In this document: positions 12,655 through 24,303 of the stretch, one piece after another
Layout of the letters: every line of letters begins with the position of its first letter
Numbering within the stretch: position 1 is the stretch's first letter
Assembly (NCBI RefSeq): GCF_900496995.4
Contig: NC_044009.1
Location: forward strand, 47,786,005 to 47,850,004
DNA length: 64,000 nucleotides
Reading direction: 5' to 3'
From: Aquila chrysaetos chrysaetos
Lineage: Eukaryota; Chordata; Aves; Accipitriformes; Accipitridae
The notes under the pieces: model-generated
What the model was told of the DNA's origin: nothing
Database searches by the model: none
Seen by the model: the letters and a program-made list of their open reading frames with translations, nothing else
Translations under genes and position numbers: made by a program

Positions 12655-12725
12655 AGGGCTGGATTCTCTCAGATATATTTACTCCATTGCTTCCAGTGGA
12701 GTTAATCTGATTTATACATATCACC
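12655..12725. repeat. degraded palindromic MITE-like ancient repeat
   Basis: The centre holds an inverted repeat: ACTCCATTG (12681-12689) against CAGTGGAGT (12694-12702), 8 of 9 bases complementary. It is flanked by GGATTCTCTCAG on one side and TCTGATTTATAC on the other. This resembles an old amniote palindromic repeat whose arms read roughly 'GATTCTGATCTCAGTTACAC..AACTCCATTG / CAATGGAGTTACTCCTGATTTACAC'; I recall that pattern from reptile and bird genomes but cannot name the family securely. Similar relics occur at 22.8 and 37.4 kb. Confidence 0.5.
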
Positions 12726-12729
12726 CCAC

Positions 12730-14000
12730 GGGAAAAGCAAGTTTCCAACAGAGCTCAGCAAGACCTCACGGGAGCTAAGGGCCAATTTATAGTCTGCCCA
12801 ATAATTTATTTTCCACAAGGCTTCCTCCGTTCAGTATTCTCTACCAGACATTTTGCAAATTCCAGGTTTTCATCTTTTGAGACGGGTAAAAAGCAATTCA
12901 TTACTGAATTTTTCTGAAGAAAATTGTGTGGAGGGAAAAGCAGGTGTTAAATAAAAACAGAAGCACTCCAAACACATTATTTCAGCTCTTATAAATAACA
13001 GCGGTCTCATAAATTCATCTTTTGTGAAGAGATCTCATCTAATTCACCTACCTTTGAAAACCTAGTAACATAAAATTAATAGAATAATATTTATTGTTAT
13101 GGACCAGTAACATTTTAGAGGGAATGAAGGTTCTGGAATAGGTTTTATTTTGTGCGGGTTTTTTTACACTAAAGTAAGCATTCATTCCAAATATCACATA
13201 AATTGGAACCATAACTCTATTTCACAAACCTGTTTGGCTTTCCGGGCAGTAGATAATGGGCTGCTCTTAAATAATTGTGTTGCTGTCTCACACTATACAC
13301 AGACCTCTCTCAGGTTATTTTTTGAATGCTTCCTTTCTTTTGGCCCAACTTTTCTGTTGTCATCCATTTCGACAAGCATGGACGTTTTTACGACCTCATC
13401 TTGGATTAGCTGTTCTTAGCCACTTTCTAAGGGACATTTCACCTTGAGTATGACAGCCCTTGGCTTCTAATATTCATAAAATTCAGATCTTGCCTACAGT
13501 CAGTTATCCCCATTGTTGCCTTCTACAGCTGCTTTTTTATCCTTTTGGTTTTAGGGGCAACATGGGATTTGCTATTAACCACCCAACAATTCTGCAATCA
13601 CTGCTTCTGAAGGTTGATGAAAACAATACAAATGCAGCAGAGAAAATATTTCATTTTCCAGTTTATTTTTTATCTTGGCTCAAACTGATGCAATGCAGGT
13701 ACTTGAAATTAGTAGTCTATCACAGCAAATCTCATACAAGCATTATGGTATCTATTAACATAAAACCAAGAAAAAATTTTTTTGCTTTATTAGGGACTTT
13801 AATCACATTTACCTGTTTGGATTTTAGAGCATCAATGTCACATGATAGGTTTTACACAGCTGACTGCCTATTATTTGAATACTCTAATTCAGCCTCTAAT
13901 TCTACCTTTTAATGGTTGAAAGCCCATTAAAGCAGCTATTTCTCTAATAGCTGTGTAGAAAAGGTGGTGCTTGTTGTTGTTTCATCCTGACTGATTCTTC
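12730..14000. other. non-coding stretch
   Basis: AT-rich and without a supported gene. The frame at 13460-13912 (150 codons, non-ATG start) reads through AT-rich sequence with no domain and is most likely chance. Confidence 0.5.
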
Positions 14001-14011
14001 TCCTCATCCTC

Positions 14012-14059
14012 CGGCTGAGCGGTCTGATGGGGCCGCCCAGGCCCTTTCGGTTCGAGTTC
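14012..14059 (+). other. tRNA-like A-box/B-box pair in a CpG-rich patch (relic?)
   Basis: The sequence CGGCTGAGCGG at 14012-14022 matches the tRNA A-box consensus (TRGYNNARNNG) at all fixed positions but the first. GGTTCGAGTTC at 14049-14059 matches the B box GGTTCGANTCC with one mismatch. Between them a perfect 5-bp GC hairpin (14030-14034 with 14040-14044) sits where an anticodon arm would lie, but its loop is 5 rather than 7 bases. The T-stem pairs at 4 of 5 positions with wobble, and no matching acceptor stem is visible upstream. It is therefore not an intact tRNA gene. It could be a tRNA or tRNA-SINE relic, or coincidence. Confidence 0.25.
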
Positions 14060-14099
14060 GGTACCAGAGCAGCGTAAAGCACTTTTTCAGAAGTATGCT

Positions 14100-17000
14100 C
14101 ACAATTTATTAGCCTAAAATAATGGTCTGCAGATCTCTTTTCAGCATTCAAAATACTTTAGGAAAATTTGGACCAAACCCTTTGCCTACCCAACTGGGCA
14201 GGCTGGATGCAACTAAATAAGTCCTTGGAAAATTGCATAGGAGGAAGGAAAGTTTTTTTCCCAGCATGCACAGAGCTTTATAAAACTCTGGTCCAACTCG
14301 AAGCAGACTAGGTTACAGGACACTTTTCCTCTTCAGCTATAAAGAAAAGAAGCAGGCGTTTGCACCTGCCAAATTTGCTTTTGACTTCCATGCTGTGAAC
14401 CTGTAATCACTGCAGGTAACGGCATCTCGCTGAAGAGTTAACTCAATAAGTAGCATTAAGGGACATGGAGTTTATGATTCATTTTGTTACAGCATTTTGT
14501 TATACACTTAGTAGAGCTGACTAAATATCAATGGCTAAATTATGACTAAATACCACTGGCTAAGTTATCAAAGTAGCTGATTTTATAACTCTATCTAAAT
14601 GTGCTTTGCTCTTTTGTAGGCTCTCTAATGTATAACAAATTGTCCATTTTTTTAATTATTCTAGAATATGTCAACTTACATCGTTGCTTGGCCTAAAGTC
14701 AAATGTAACAAATGCTTTGTTAAATAATTGGTCTAAGACTAGAGAACAAAGTCATCCATCATCAAGTCACAGGTTTTGTTTTGTTTCCAATAAATTGTTT
14801 CAGTGCAATTTCCTTTGGTAATAAATCTTAAATCTGTGATATTCAATAGCATTATGCAACACTGAATTTACTATATGTGTTTAAATTTAGGCTAAACACC
14901 TATATGAAAACCAAGAGCTTACACAGACCTTTTACAGCATTTTTGAGTGTATCATAGACATAAAATATTTAAGACATAAGCCAATTACTGTTCAGCTGAA
15001 GAAGAAACTTCTGTTATTCCCCCAGTGCTCATTATCAAGTTTGCTGAACTTTCCTCAGAAGCAGCTGGTGCTGGGCAGTGCTCGACAAGACGAACAACAG
15101 TCTGGCTTGTCGCATCGCAAATAAGTCTCTCAAGTTCGGAGCGAGTCACAGAACAGAAATCGGCTGTTTCATGGTGCAGGAACTGTTGCGTTAGCCATAT
15201 TTTCAGCCTTTGGATAAAAGGCACATTAATGCCCCTGAGTAAGGATCCTGGCCCTAGGGAGCCAGGCGCTAGGTGCTGGGGATGAACAAACGGGGGGTAA
15301 GGCAGATCAGTGATGCAAAGAAAACTCAACAGCCATTTTGGGAAGGCACGGTCCATTTTGTAACATGACTCAATCTAAGGTTCTAATTCCTATTATACTA
15401 CCCTTCCCTAATTTTTGAAAAAATGTCTTTAAATTGTTTGGAAGGTGAATTGATTAGTAAAGGATTCAGTTTCACAAACTCACAGAGATGTGAGAGTCTA
15501 AGTGGTTCTATAAATCGAACAATAGATGGAAATATCTTTGGATATGTGCTGGCTTTGTCTAGGTTTTAAGATGTACGTGAGCCAAAATGGTACCAAAAGA
15601 CAGCCAAATTTTGCCATTTTTTGTTGGAATTATTGAGAATTTTCCTGATTCTATAAGGTTTTCAGATGACATGTGAAGACTATTTTATCACAAGTTTCTC
15701 TGAGACTGTCTTGCCAAAACTGAATCCAGGTTTAGCTGGAAAAAACTTGGGATTTTGTCCTAAAATAGAAGTATGGCTCCATGTTCTGTTGCCCTAAATC
15801 CCACTAACAGTGCTACCAGGATGTGCTAAAGCAGAGTTACAATTCCAGAGAAATACAGGACTGTCACCTCCATGGGTGAGTGTACAGACAGCTTCAAGTC
15901 TTTCATGAGATTTGCTATTATTTTGTAAGGTGAAGACAAGATATACATGGTATCTGATAAATAAGCACAAGATCCAACAGCATTTCAAGGGCAGTGAGTA
16001 AAAGCATTGGCCGCTCAAAAAGACTCGTCAGGAATTTCTGGAATACCTGCAGCGTTTCAGCAATGCTTACAAATTGCAAATGTCATTCTGTGATAGACTG
16101 CAAATAATTAAAAATGGCTAAATATACTGCTTGTAAATGGGCTTGTTGAAAACTTTGATCACAGACAGAAAGGAATTCTTTTAAAAATCTACTGTTAACA
16201 GTAGGTAAAAAGTTAATGAGAAACATGTAAATAATTAATTCTTCCTCTAGAGCCAGAAAAGATTTGTTGTTGCTGCTAATGGACTCACAATATAGGTTGT
16301 ATTGTCTTTTCTGAAGTAAGCACTGAATTACTTGATCTCCATACAAAAGAAAATAATTTATTGCACCAATAACTTTATTAGTGTTTGTATTCCCAGTGAA
16401 GAATATTTTCCTGGGTTAACTAAAGCAGCTTGCCTTGATGATATAGACAGGATGGCAGAGCTAAATTGACACTTCAAAATAAACAGCATACTTCAAATCA
16501 AAAAAACTGTTGAAGGAAAATATGCAAAAAAAAGTTTGGTACTTGGTATTTGCAAGAAAGCAATTGCAAGGCACATAGAACTATTTAAGATGATCCAATT
16601 GTAGTGCTGCATTAAAATATGTCTCCTTCCTCCATGTGATGTTCTTTGAAGCAGTATCATCAGGAGAAGCAATCCCCTTCCTTTAAGAGTATGCAGAGTC
16701 ATCACAGCTTGAAGGTCATTCAGGTCAAAAATACAGGATCCCAGCGTTCAGATGTGGTCGTTTCACAACTGAACTGAAAATATACTCTCCCTACATTATT
16801 TGATAAATATTTTGGCAATATTACAATAATCTCTTGGTTGACATTATGATATTAAGTAATGTGATTGCTCTCAGTTGTCCTATTGAAAATAATTCCTGCA
16901 TAGTTCTGCTGAACTTAGAAATTTCATGCAAGCTTGCTGAGTACATTTTCTGTCTGCATAGTATTAGAAACTATGCTGAGGCAGATACATCTCAGGGACA

Positions 17001-18090
17001 ATAGAGATACCTTGGCATAAACCAGCAGATAGCTTGGGGATAGGTAACGGGTTTAAAAAACACATAAAAAATTGTCTTCCAAGTTCTTTCTGTATAAGAT
17101 AGACAATCAGCTCCTGGTACGGCTTCATTCACGTGTGACAGACACCGATAATATTTAATCATAATAAATGCACAGGATCTACTGTTGCTTCTGGTACTGA
17201 TGGAGAAAATGCACCTTGGCTATCTGATGCTATTAGTTTTCATTTATATGTAAATATAAGTGAATAAATATATTAGAAGGAAGAATATTTTTTCCGAGAG
17301 GGAAAGCAGGTTTCTGAGGCTAGGGATTTACTACCATTCAGCTGTAAAAATATACGTTAATATTAGACAAAACCTAATCTAAAAACCACCCAGAAAAAAC
17401 CCTTATATATCTGCAGTGAGTCTTTTCAGCTGTGATTGCACTGATCCTTACAGGAGAAAGCCCTGGCAAGGCCCCCAGCAGGGATGCTGCAGCCCTACCT
17501 ATGCCCATACCATTATGGGACCTGGCCTAAGGATAGTACCTATCCTTAGCTTTGCATTAACGACTATTTCCCCGGTCTCAACGCATCCCGTAACAAAACG
17601 GCCAAGTTCTTCATCCGGCCTCACGATCCCCACCCAGCAGCATTTGGTTTCGTGTGGCACTGTCCTGCCTGCAGGCAAATCTTTGCAGCTCAGGTAGCAG
17701 ATTGCATCTCCTCTGGACATTTCTTCCCGAAAGGGAAAGCATTTTAAATTTCAGTAGCACCTACCAGGAGCACGAGCAGATTTAATGACTTCATCCTTTT
17801 TTTCTTTTACCCTGTGGGGGTCTGAAATAGCTAGAGGCATTAACAGCTCTTATAACTTTGTAAAAACTCAGAGGACTGATGCAGTGCGGGGGGGTCTTGT
17901 GTAGCTGTAGCAATTCTTCCTCTGCAGAAGGAGGAAATCTCACTGCCTTTCATGTAAGGGCTGTTACTCATCTTAATTTAAGGGACAGTAACAGATTGTC
18001 TCCCCACATTAATGGACGTGTGTTTTAGCCTTGTTTCTGACTCCTGTGAAAGCTATTCTCTACTGATCCAACCGTTAGCAGGTCTCTGCT
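14100..18090. other. non-coding stretch with a CpG-richer segment near 15.1 kb
   Basis: No gene is supported. The segment 14450-14900 is AT-rich with homeodomain-type TAAT and TTAT motifs and no repeat signature. A 123-codon minus-strand frame (14985-15356) overlaps a locally CpG-rich segment (15080-15185). Its end (serine- and alanine-rich, finishing ...SSSAEQ) looks more protein-like than most frames here, but I recognise no family and see no confident exon structure. The rest is AT-rich and featureless. Confidence 0.45.
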
Positions 18091-18091
18091 C

Positions 18092-18114
18092 TTTTTTTTG
18101 GGGGGGGGGGGGGG
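18092..18114 (+). repeat. T8-G15 homopolymer junction
   Basis: Eight T (18092-18099) are followed directly by fifteen G (18100-18114). A G run of this length can form quadruplex structures and is prone to length polymorphism and sequencing error. Confidence 0.9.
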
Positions 18115-18540
18115 CAAAAATACTCCATGCCACACAGGCCACGTCATCCTTGTTTGTGCCTTAGGCTATAGAAAATGATGTGCCTTAACCATGTTAGCCA
18201 AGTTGACAGGCTTGTGGCTTTTCAGCTCCTTTTTTCAGAATACCACCTATGTATCACAGATACCCCACATTGTTACTGGAAATGATTTGTATCAGAAATA
18301 AGCGTGGAAGGAGGCTACAGTAAGTCTAATAGACCCAACAGCAAGAAATCCTGCAGCATTTATACTTCCTGCAAGAATAATTTCTGGGTCTTTGTCACAT
18401 GCTGTTTCCCACATCTGGCCATGGCATGCATCTCAACTTGTCAGTGGACGTTGCTATTTCGAGGTTTCTGCTTTGCAGGCTCGATGCGTGCAACTACATG
18501 TGACCTAGCAACAGATCTATAAGAGCAAATAATATCAATC

Positions 18541-19455
18541 GTGATGGGAATCAAATTAATATATCTTTTACAGGGCACAGCCGCTGCACTGGTGCTCTTC
18601 CCTGCACAGAAATGCTATGAAAAATGTTCCCCGTTTCCCTCCTCATGCACATCCATGCAAGGCAGTCACTTTTTATTATATATCTATTTAGCTCTGTCTA
18701 ACATAGAAAGCAGGCTGGAAAAGCATCAGTCAACATTAATAATAAAAATAATGAAGAATTACGTGATGAGGGCTTACCAAGCATGTTCTAGTATGTACCA
18801 AAGAAGCCGTGGCTGGGAGTCGCACACGCTTTCACCTTCGTACTACCTCTCGGTTCGCTGTAGTAACCGGCTGCCCAGCAGATGGTGGTGTTATTTCAAC
18901 TACTTTGCTCTGTGCTCCCTGGGAAGCAGCCAGGCTGCACAGAACAACTATGGGAAAAGTTGCTTTAGGATTTTGCAACTCCTAGAATTGCACTTACAGG
19001 TTATTTCCTGCAGCATTCTGATATTCCTTCTTGCAGAAATAAATGTTGCTGATATATATGTTAAATTAAACATTCTTACAATTGTCTTGATGAAAATGTG
19101 GGTGACAGGAGGAAGGGCCCCTTCTCACAAGCAGGAGGAAGTTTTTTTGGGGGAGATCTCTTTTCCAGAAATTTCAGTCTGCTACAAGCTGCGCTCCAGC
19201 CCTGGTCTTGGTAGCGTAATTACCTCCTTCTGGGATTTCCAGTCTTCTCCGCAGCTTACGTGGGATAACCTAATTACTCATGCTCTTTACCAGCAATACC
19301 CTGTTCCTTTCTTTTTCAGTTCTTGTAAAATTTTTATTCTTCTTTGTTCCTGTCCCCTTCTGAGCAGATACTTCGTTACATTTGCTGACTCTCTGGCATC
19401 TCTTTTTTTGCCTGTATTCTGCCCTTTTCCTTCTCAAGCTACTGGCCACATCTAG
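18541..19455 (+). other. long open frame of unknown status (304 codons)
   Basis: This is the longest open frame in the window. It is bounded upstream by an in-frame stop at 18520-18522 and begins with GTG; the first ATG is at 18544. The translation is rich in Ser, Leu, Cys, Tyr and Phe, has hydrophobic stretches near its middle and end, and shows no domain, signal peptide or repeat family that I recognise. The 3' part is pyrimidine-rich on the plus strand and contains two acceptor-like sites (CTTTCTTTTTCAG ending at 19319 and CCCCTTCTGAGCAG ending at 19367). A frame this long is unexpected by chance at this composition, but nothing shows that it is translated. It could be a non-coding RNA exon, an unrecognised single-exon frame or an accident of low stop density. 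Confidence 0.25.
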
Positions 19456-21740
19456 AAACGCAGCAGCTCAGCTCCTGGCTGTTTGGCTGTCATGGAGTAA
19501 GATCCCACGAGGGAGTAGTAAACCCCATCACAGATTTGATGGTGTTTTCCCCTTTGGATGGGAGCTAGAGCGGGGGAAATAGCATTTTTAGTGTGGAGTC
19601 TCTCTCTACAAGCACTAAATCAAGTTGTATTTAATCTTCTTGCTTACCTTAAAAACTATTATAGCCATTGCAGCATGACATGGTCAGTCACCAGCTGGAA
19701 ATGATCATCCAAAGGCAGTTTGAGAAATTTTGGTTGCTCACTTGATGATATACAAGCAATTACAGTCTGACACAATATCTGGAGACTAGCTTATATTTGA
19801 GGTATGATGTGTTTCAATGCATACTTTTTGAGTCGCTCCATGTATTTAGTTAGCTGGCCTGTATCTTCATGAATACTTTATATGAATTCAAAGTCTGAAA
19901 CATGATGCTAGTAATTTTTCTGATGCCAGCAAGAGCGGAAATTTGTAATACTTGTTTAAGGCTGCAGCGTTTCCATATTACAATGCTAAGAAAGCAATAA
20001 CTGATTATGAATATTATATACTATCTAGAAAAGTTTAGGACCAAACCTGTTTCTTGGACATGGCAACACCTTTAGCAAGATATAGGAGTCCAAGCAACTT
20101 TTGACATGAGTGCCCTTAATGACCTATAATAAAGTAGAGTTCAACACAGACATATATCTATGTCAACCTACTTTTGATAATACTATTTTTTCCACTCTTT
20201 AATCATGAATTGAGCTGCCGCACTTTTCACATCTGTAGCGGCCACCAGCCCAGGCAGACCCACAGGTGGGAGGTAGGGCCAGGCTGGCCACCCTCCTGGT
20301 CTTGCGCTGCTACTGCTGCATCCTGGTTCTCCCGGTTACACTGCCTCACAGAGGTCCCACAAGCCTTTATTCCCATTCCCTGCCCCTTCCCAGGGAGCGC
20401 AGAGATGGCTCCAAGTCAGCAGTTCACTTGCAGCGTGCTTCGCCTGAGGCTGCATTCCTTACCTCCAGCCAGGTTGCGTGGAGATGGCAGAGCACTTGCA
20501 GCCTCTGGCATTTCTGGCCCTCGTGAGAGCTCCCAGAAATCTCAGAGTTTTGGGGCACCCACAGCATGGATACAGCTGAAGACTGCGGACAGGACCCAAC
20601 CTTTTGTTTCCAACGTGTTTCCTCAACCACCACGGCCCGTGCATGATCAAGGGGCAGTTGCTAATGCAGCGCTGTAGCCTGGGTTGCAGTTATTCCAAGC
20701 AGAGAGCCATTCACATCCACTTAGCCATGCAGAGTAAGATATAAAAATGTAACACACATGAGAATAAGACTGCTTGAGAAGTACAGAATATACTTTTTGT
20801 AATATAAGGCAATTTATATGTAAAACATCTGTAATCACAAAAGTGCCTTAAATACAATATTCAAATTTCAGCAATAAAAATCCCGTATCTGACAATGATA
20901 AATCAGCACATTAAAAGCATGTCACTCAGAGAGCAGATGCTCTTTGCAGGGGAAACAAGGTTTGTAATGTGGAGTTAAAATAGTGGTGACATAAACAGGA
21001 TCAGTCATGCACAGCTGGTCTGTGTCCCCAGCAGTGCCAGGATGGGAGCTGAGAAGGTGCAGAAATGCTTCACGCTGCAGCGTGTTGCTATGGACACAAT
21101 GACTTCTTCACCGGGGCTGCCAGGATTGTGTGTTTGCAGGGTTGGACCCCATATTGCCCCTAAAATGATGGGAGCTACTTGCTGGTCAAAAGGTAAATTC
21201 TATTACATTGGCTCGAACAGCAATATTCTAGCTGTTCCTTTCTTCTTTGTGTTCCAGGACCCAAATCACTTCATTTTCAAATTGTCTAAAATAATTCATA
21301 AATTAGACAAGTCTTGCCTAATTACCTTGGTGTACCGCAGTATGAAAATAGCCTTTGGATCGTACATGTCCCTGGTCTTTTGGGTGACCTTCTACTGCAC
21401 TTGATTTCTACGTAGATGATCAGAAAGCAGCTTTTCATGTAGCCCAAGGAAAAAGAAACTAAGGAGATCCTCAAAGTAGAAAACGTAAACAGTTCCATTG
21501 CTTAGAGAAAAAGCACCCAAAAAATTCACTAAAGAGAGTGGAATTAGTGCATATCATACAGCCACAAGCTCAGCCTGAAATGAAATTTAGACAGCTATAT
21601 ACAAATTGGGAAATTTCACTCATACAATGCAAAGAACAGGGTCACAAGCTAACTTTCATGGGAATTAGACCTTTAAATATCTGGTCTGTGCTTGATTAGA
21701 GCAGCGGGCTGAAGTGCAAGACGTTTTCTAGTATTTTCTT
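19456..21740. other. non-coding stretch with a GC-rich segment
   Basis: A GC-richer segment lies at about 20210-20660 and generates overlapping open frames on both strands (such as 20174-20677), none resembling a known protein. The flanks are AT-rich. No repeat or RNA was recognised. Confidence 0.5.
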
Positions 21741-21776
21741 CTCTCTCTCTTTTTTTTTTTTTTTTTTTTTTTTTTT
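21741..21776 (+). repeat. (CT)n followed by T27
   Basis: Five CT units (21741-21750) run into 27 consecutive T (21750-21776). No SINE or LINE body is evident on either side, so I read it as a simple repeat rather than a retrotransposon tail. A 13-base A run follows at 22212-22224. Confidence 0.85.
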
Positions 21777-22675
21777 AGTTAAATCTGTTTCTAAGGCAAT
21801 AAGGTGAAAGGTTTAGATGCTGGAAACCAACTATGCCATCAAGCAGCCTCAGTCACACAAGACTTAAGCATGTAATACAGTGTGCAATTTAACAGGATTA
21901 TCAGAAAGTAATAGTTAAGATTTTGTTCTACTAAATGTTCACCCATCCTTTGTCAAGTATTTCTAATTACCAGGATTTTAATGGTAATGTTTAACAGCCC
22001 CAGAACTCCAGGGTCTTTTAATATCTGCCACAACAGAGTTTTCAATTATAATTCTGTCCTTAGTTTCCGTCATCATAATTATCCTTCATTACAGCAACAT
22101 TCTTAAATCTGACTCATCAAAGTGAAATTTTTCCTTGTTTCACTTGACTTGCAGCTCAAACTTGGATTTAACCTCTCAAACAGTCATTTTACCCTATAGT
22201 TTCAATGAATGAAAAAAAAAAAAATCACTTCTCTGGTTTCCCACATACAAAAGTTGCTGTTATCAGTGTAGGGGACACACAATACTTTTTGTCGAAACTA
22301 AGAGTCAAAGGTTGAGTATTTATACAATTCTTGTAACAATAAGAGTAACATTACAGGATAGAAATCTCTAATATTTGCAACAGTCACTCACATCACAGCA
22401 TGGCTGACCTTCAGAAAACCTAGCATGCTACAAAACCAGTATTTGTAGTAGATAACAGCCATCTCTCTGATAATTCACCTGTCTTAGAAGAGCAATGCAT
22501 TTGATATGCTATTAATTACATTAAAAAATACTGGGATACCAATAAGCTACAGATCTTAATTTATTTGAATTGCTTATATGCAATTCACTTTCAAAGTGCC
22601 TCAACATTTGCACTTGAAAAATGTGATCAGCCTACAAAAAATTCAGATGTTCTCAGTGTCAGATCTTCTAGTCTC
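21777..22675. other. non-coding stretch
   Basis: AT-rich sequence without a supported gene. The only simple feature is A13 at 22212-22224. Confidence 0.55.
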
Positions 22676-22870
22676 CACCGGCTCTGACTGACCTCACTTT
22701 GATGGCAAAATCAGGATAGAGTCTGTCTTCCTCAAAAAATGGCTTTTAAACCCACTGAAGAAGGGTCACTGCAACCAGCGGTGCGCCGCTGCATCTGGTC
22801 ATGCCCGACCTCACCCTGCACTTATTGAAGTCAATGAGGATTTTATTGCTGATTTTGTGGGAACAGACTC
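22676..22870. repeat. ancient palindromic amniote repeat, diverged copy
   Basis: Contains CTGACCTCACTTTGATGGC near 22687-22705 and TTATTGAAGTCAATGAGGA near 22822-22840, followed by TTTTATTGCTGATTTTGTGGGAACAG. The second half aligns with the palindromic relic at 37.45 kb (GAAGTTAATGGAGGTTTTGCTG...GGAAACAGG). Motifs of the type TTGAAGTCAATGGGAGTTTTGCCATTGACTTCA are typical of an old palindromic repeat family in amniotes. The family name is uncertain and the copy is badly decayed. Confidence 0.45.
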
Positions 22871-23211
22871 CAGCCCTCCATCTCTTTGTCAGTGTGCTTT
22901 CAAAGTCTCTTCTGCAGTGCTTCATGCCAGTCAAGAACTCAGTTTAACAAATTCAGACCAAGACGACTACAAAACAAATATAGCTGTAACAAGCAGGTCA
23001 TGATAAAGGCTTAGGTACTTTATATTATTTCAAGTACTTCTATGGTATTTCCTCTCTTAAGTCTGTGTAGCAGCCTCAGCCTAGAAGTTTTCTAAATTAA
23101 AACTAGAATATAAGAAAGACGACATCATAAGGCTTTAATAGGGAAAAATAAATGGCAATCTCACTGTCATCTTCTATTATTGCTCTGTGGGAGGCTGTGT
23201 GGTGTAAGGAG

Positions 23212-23345
23212 ATTGGGTGGTGTAATGGGTGAAGCAAGCCCTGGTAGCCAGCTGAGCCTTGGAGTGGCTGTGTAATTTTGGACCAGTCACTTGACCTTCC
23301 TTTGCTTCACTCAAGCCAGCTGGAAAATTAGAGGTAACATAGAGC
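23212..23345 (+). repeat. MIR-like SINE relic
   Basis: The order of blocks is that of a MIR. A 5' part GTGGTGTAATGGGTGAAGCA (about 23216-23235) is followed by a 'CTGGTAGCCAGCTGAGCC' block, and then the diagnostic core TTGGACCAGTCACTTGACCT (23278-23297), CTTTGCTTCACTCAAG and AGCTGGAAAATTAGAGGTAA. It is among the better-preserved ancient SINE copies here. The minus-strand frame across it is not a gene. Confidence 0.8.
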
Positions 23346-23859
23346 CAGAGTGAAAACTGGACGTTGCTTATAGCAAAATTTTCTAGAAAGGTAAATTGCA
23401 AACCCATAGTTTTGTGATACCAGTTTTGTTCAGTGCTGTGATGTGTGTGATACATGCAAACAACAATGTTATATATACACAGAGTGCAATATAAATTTAT
23501 GAGATTCATAAATGCATGCCTTCAGTTTTGGGCTGTGTGTTATGCACTAAAGAGATCTTGCAACTGCCTAAAATCTACAGATAATAAAAGTGTAGTCCAT
23601 ACTCAATTGCTAATTAATATAAGGCCTTCTCTTTACATTTTTATTAATTTTAATATGGCTGGTTACTGGGCAAGAGACATGATTTATATAAAGGCCGCAG
23701 TTAGCTCGTCACAAGAGGCTTAAGCTGTCAGCTGTAACGTAACAGCGAAGGAGGCTTGGATACCTGGGTTTTTTTCTCTTGTCTGTACGCTTGCTCTCAT
23801 TAATCCAGTGTTGACTGCACAGTCTCACCAGGAGGGGATAGAGTCATTCCCGTTAGACC

Positions 23860-23920
23860 ACAGGTAATATACTGGTGAGGTAATTGAGGCTCTGCTGAGA
23901 GATCCCAACTGGGAGGTGTA
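23860..23920 (-). repeat. possible MIR/L2-type fragment
   Basis: ACTGGTGAGGTAATTGAGGCTCTG (23871-23894 region) resembles the reverse complement of the MIR/L2 motif 'CAGATGAGGAAACTGAGGCTCAGAG'. Only about 50 bp match and the neighbourhood is unclear, so this is a weak call. Confidence 0.35.
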
Positions 23921-24159
23921 AATATTTTCAGCCTGAAGTGAGCATTAAATCCATTGCTTCACATTTCCTTGGCAAACCCGGAGCTCTTTGGGCACTTTGT
24001 GCATGTTCTTGCGTTAATGTGGCTGATGGTCTCCAGTGACCAGATCTGTCTGCCTCCTCTGAGGAGACTCAGGAGTGCTCTGAAATACACTTCTGTTTAC
24101 CCTCATTTCCATGCCAGACTGAGCGCAGAGCTGAGGCTGTCCAGCCATCTCACCTGCCT

Positions 24160-24303
24160 CTGCAGCAGAAGTGGACTGCGGCTCCTCTTCCAGAGGTTTT
24201 CCAAGACTTGGCCCTGGCTGACCTGATCTGGTCGTGATGATCATCCTGCTTCAGGCAGGCTGGAGTAGATGACCTTCAGAAGTTCCTTCAACCGGCATTT
24301 CTA
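24160..24303 (+). mobile_element. CR1-type LINE, 5'-truncated 3' end
   Basis: The blocks AAGTGGACTGCGGCTCCTC (24169-24187), CCAGAGGTTTTCCAAGAC, ATCCTGCTTCAGGCAGG (24243-24259), CTGGAGTAGATGACCTTC and AGTTCCTTCAACCGGCATTT follow, in order, the 3' end of a chicken-repeat-1 LINE ('GGAGGTTTTCAAGAC ... CCTGCTTTGAGCAGG ... GGACTAGATGACCTC ... GGTCCCTTCCAACC'). The characteristic 3' octamer repeat (ATTCTATG) has decayed to ATTTCTAG. CR1 is the dominant LINE of birds and reptiles and is usually found as short 5'-truncated copies. There is no coding capacity left. Open frames on both strands across it are not genes. Confidence 0.82.

Noticed and set aside
13460..13912. 150-codon plus-strand frame.
   Set aside because: Non-ATG start, AT-rich, no domain and no exon signals. 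The length is within what chance can yield in a window of this size.
21741..21776. Long T run as a possible poly(A) tail of a minus-strand retrocopy or SINE.
   Set aside because: No target duplication, SINE body or coding-like sequence on either side; a CT repeat abuts it.
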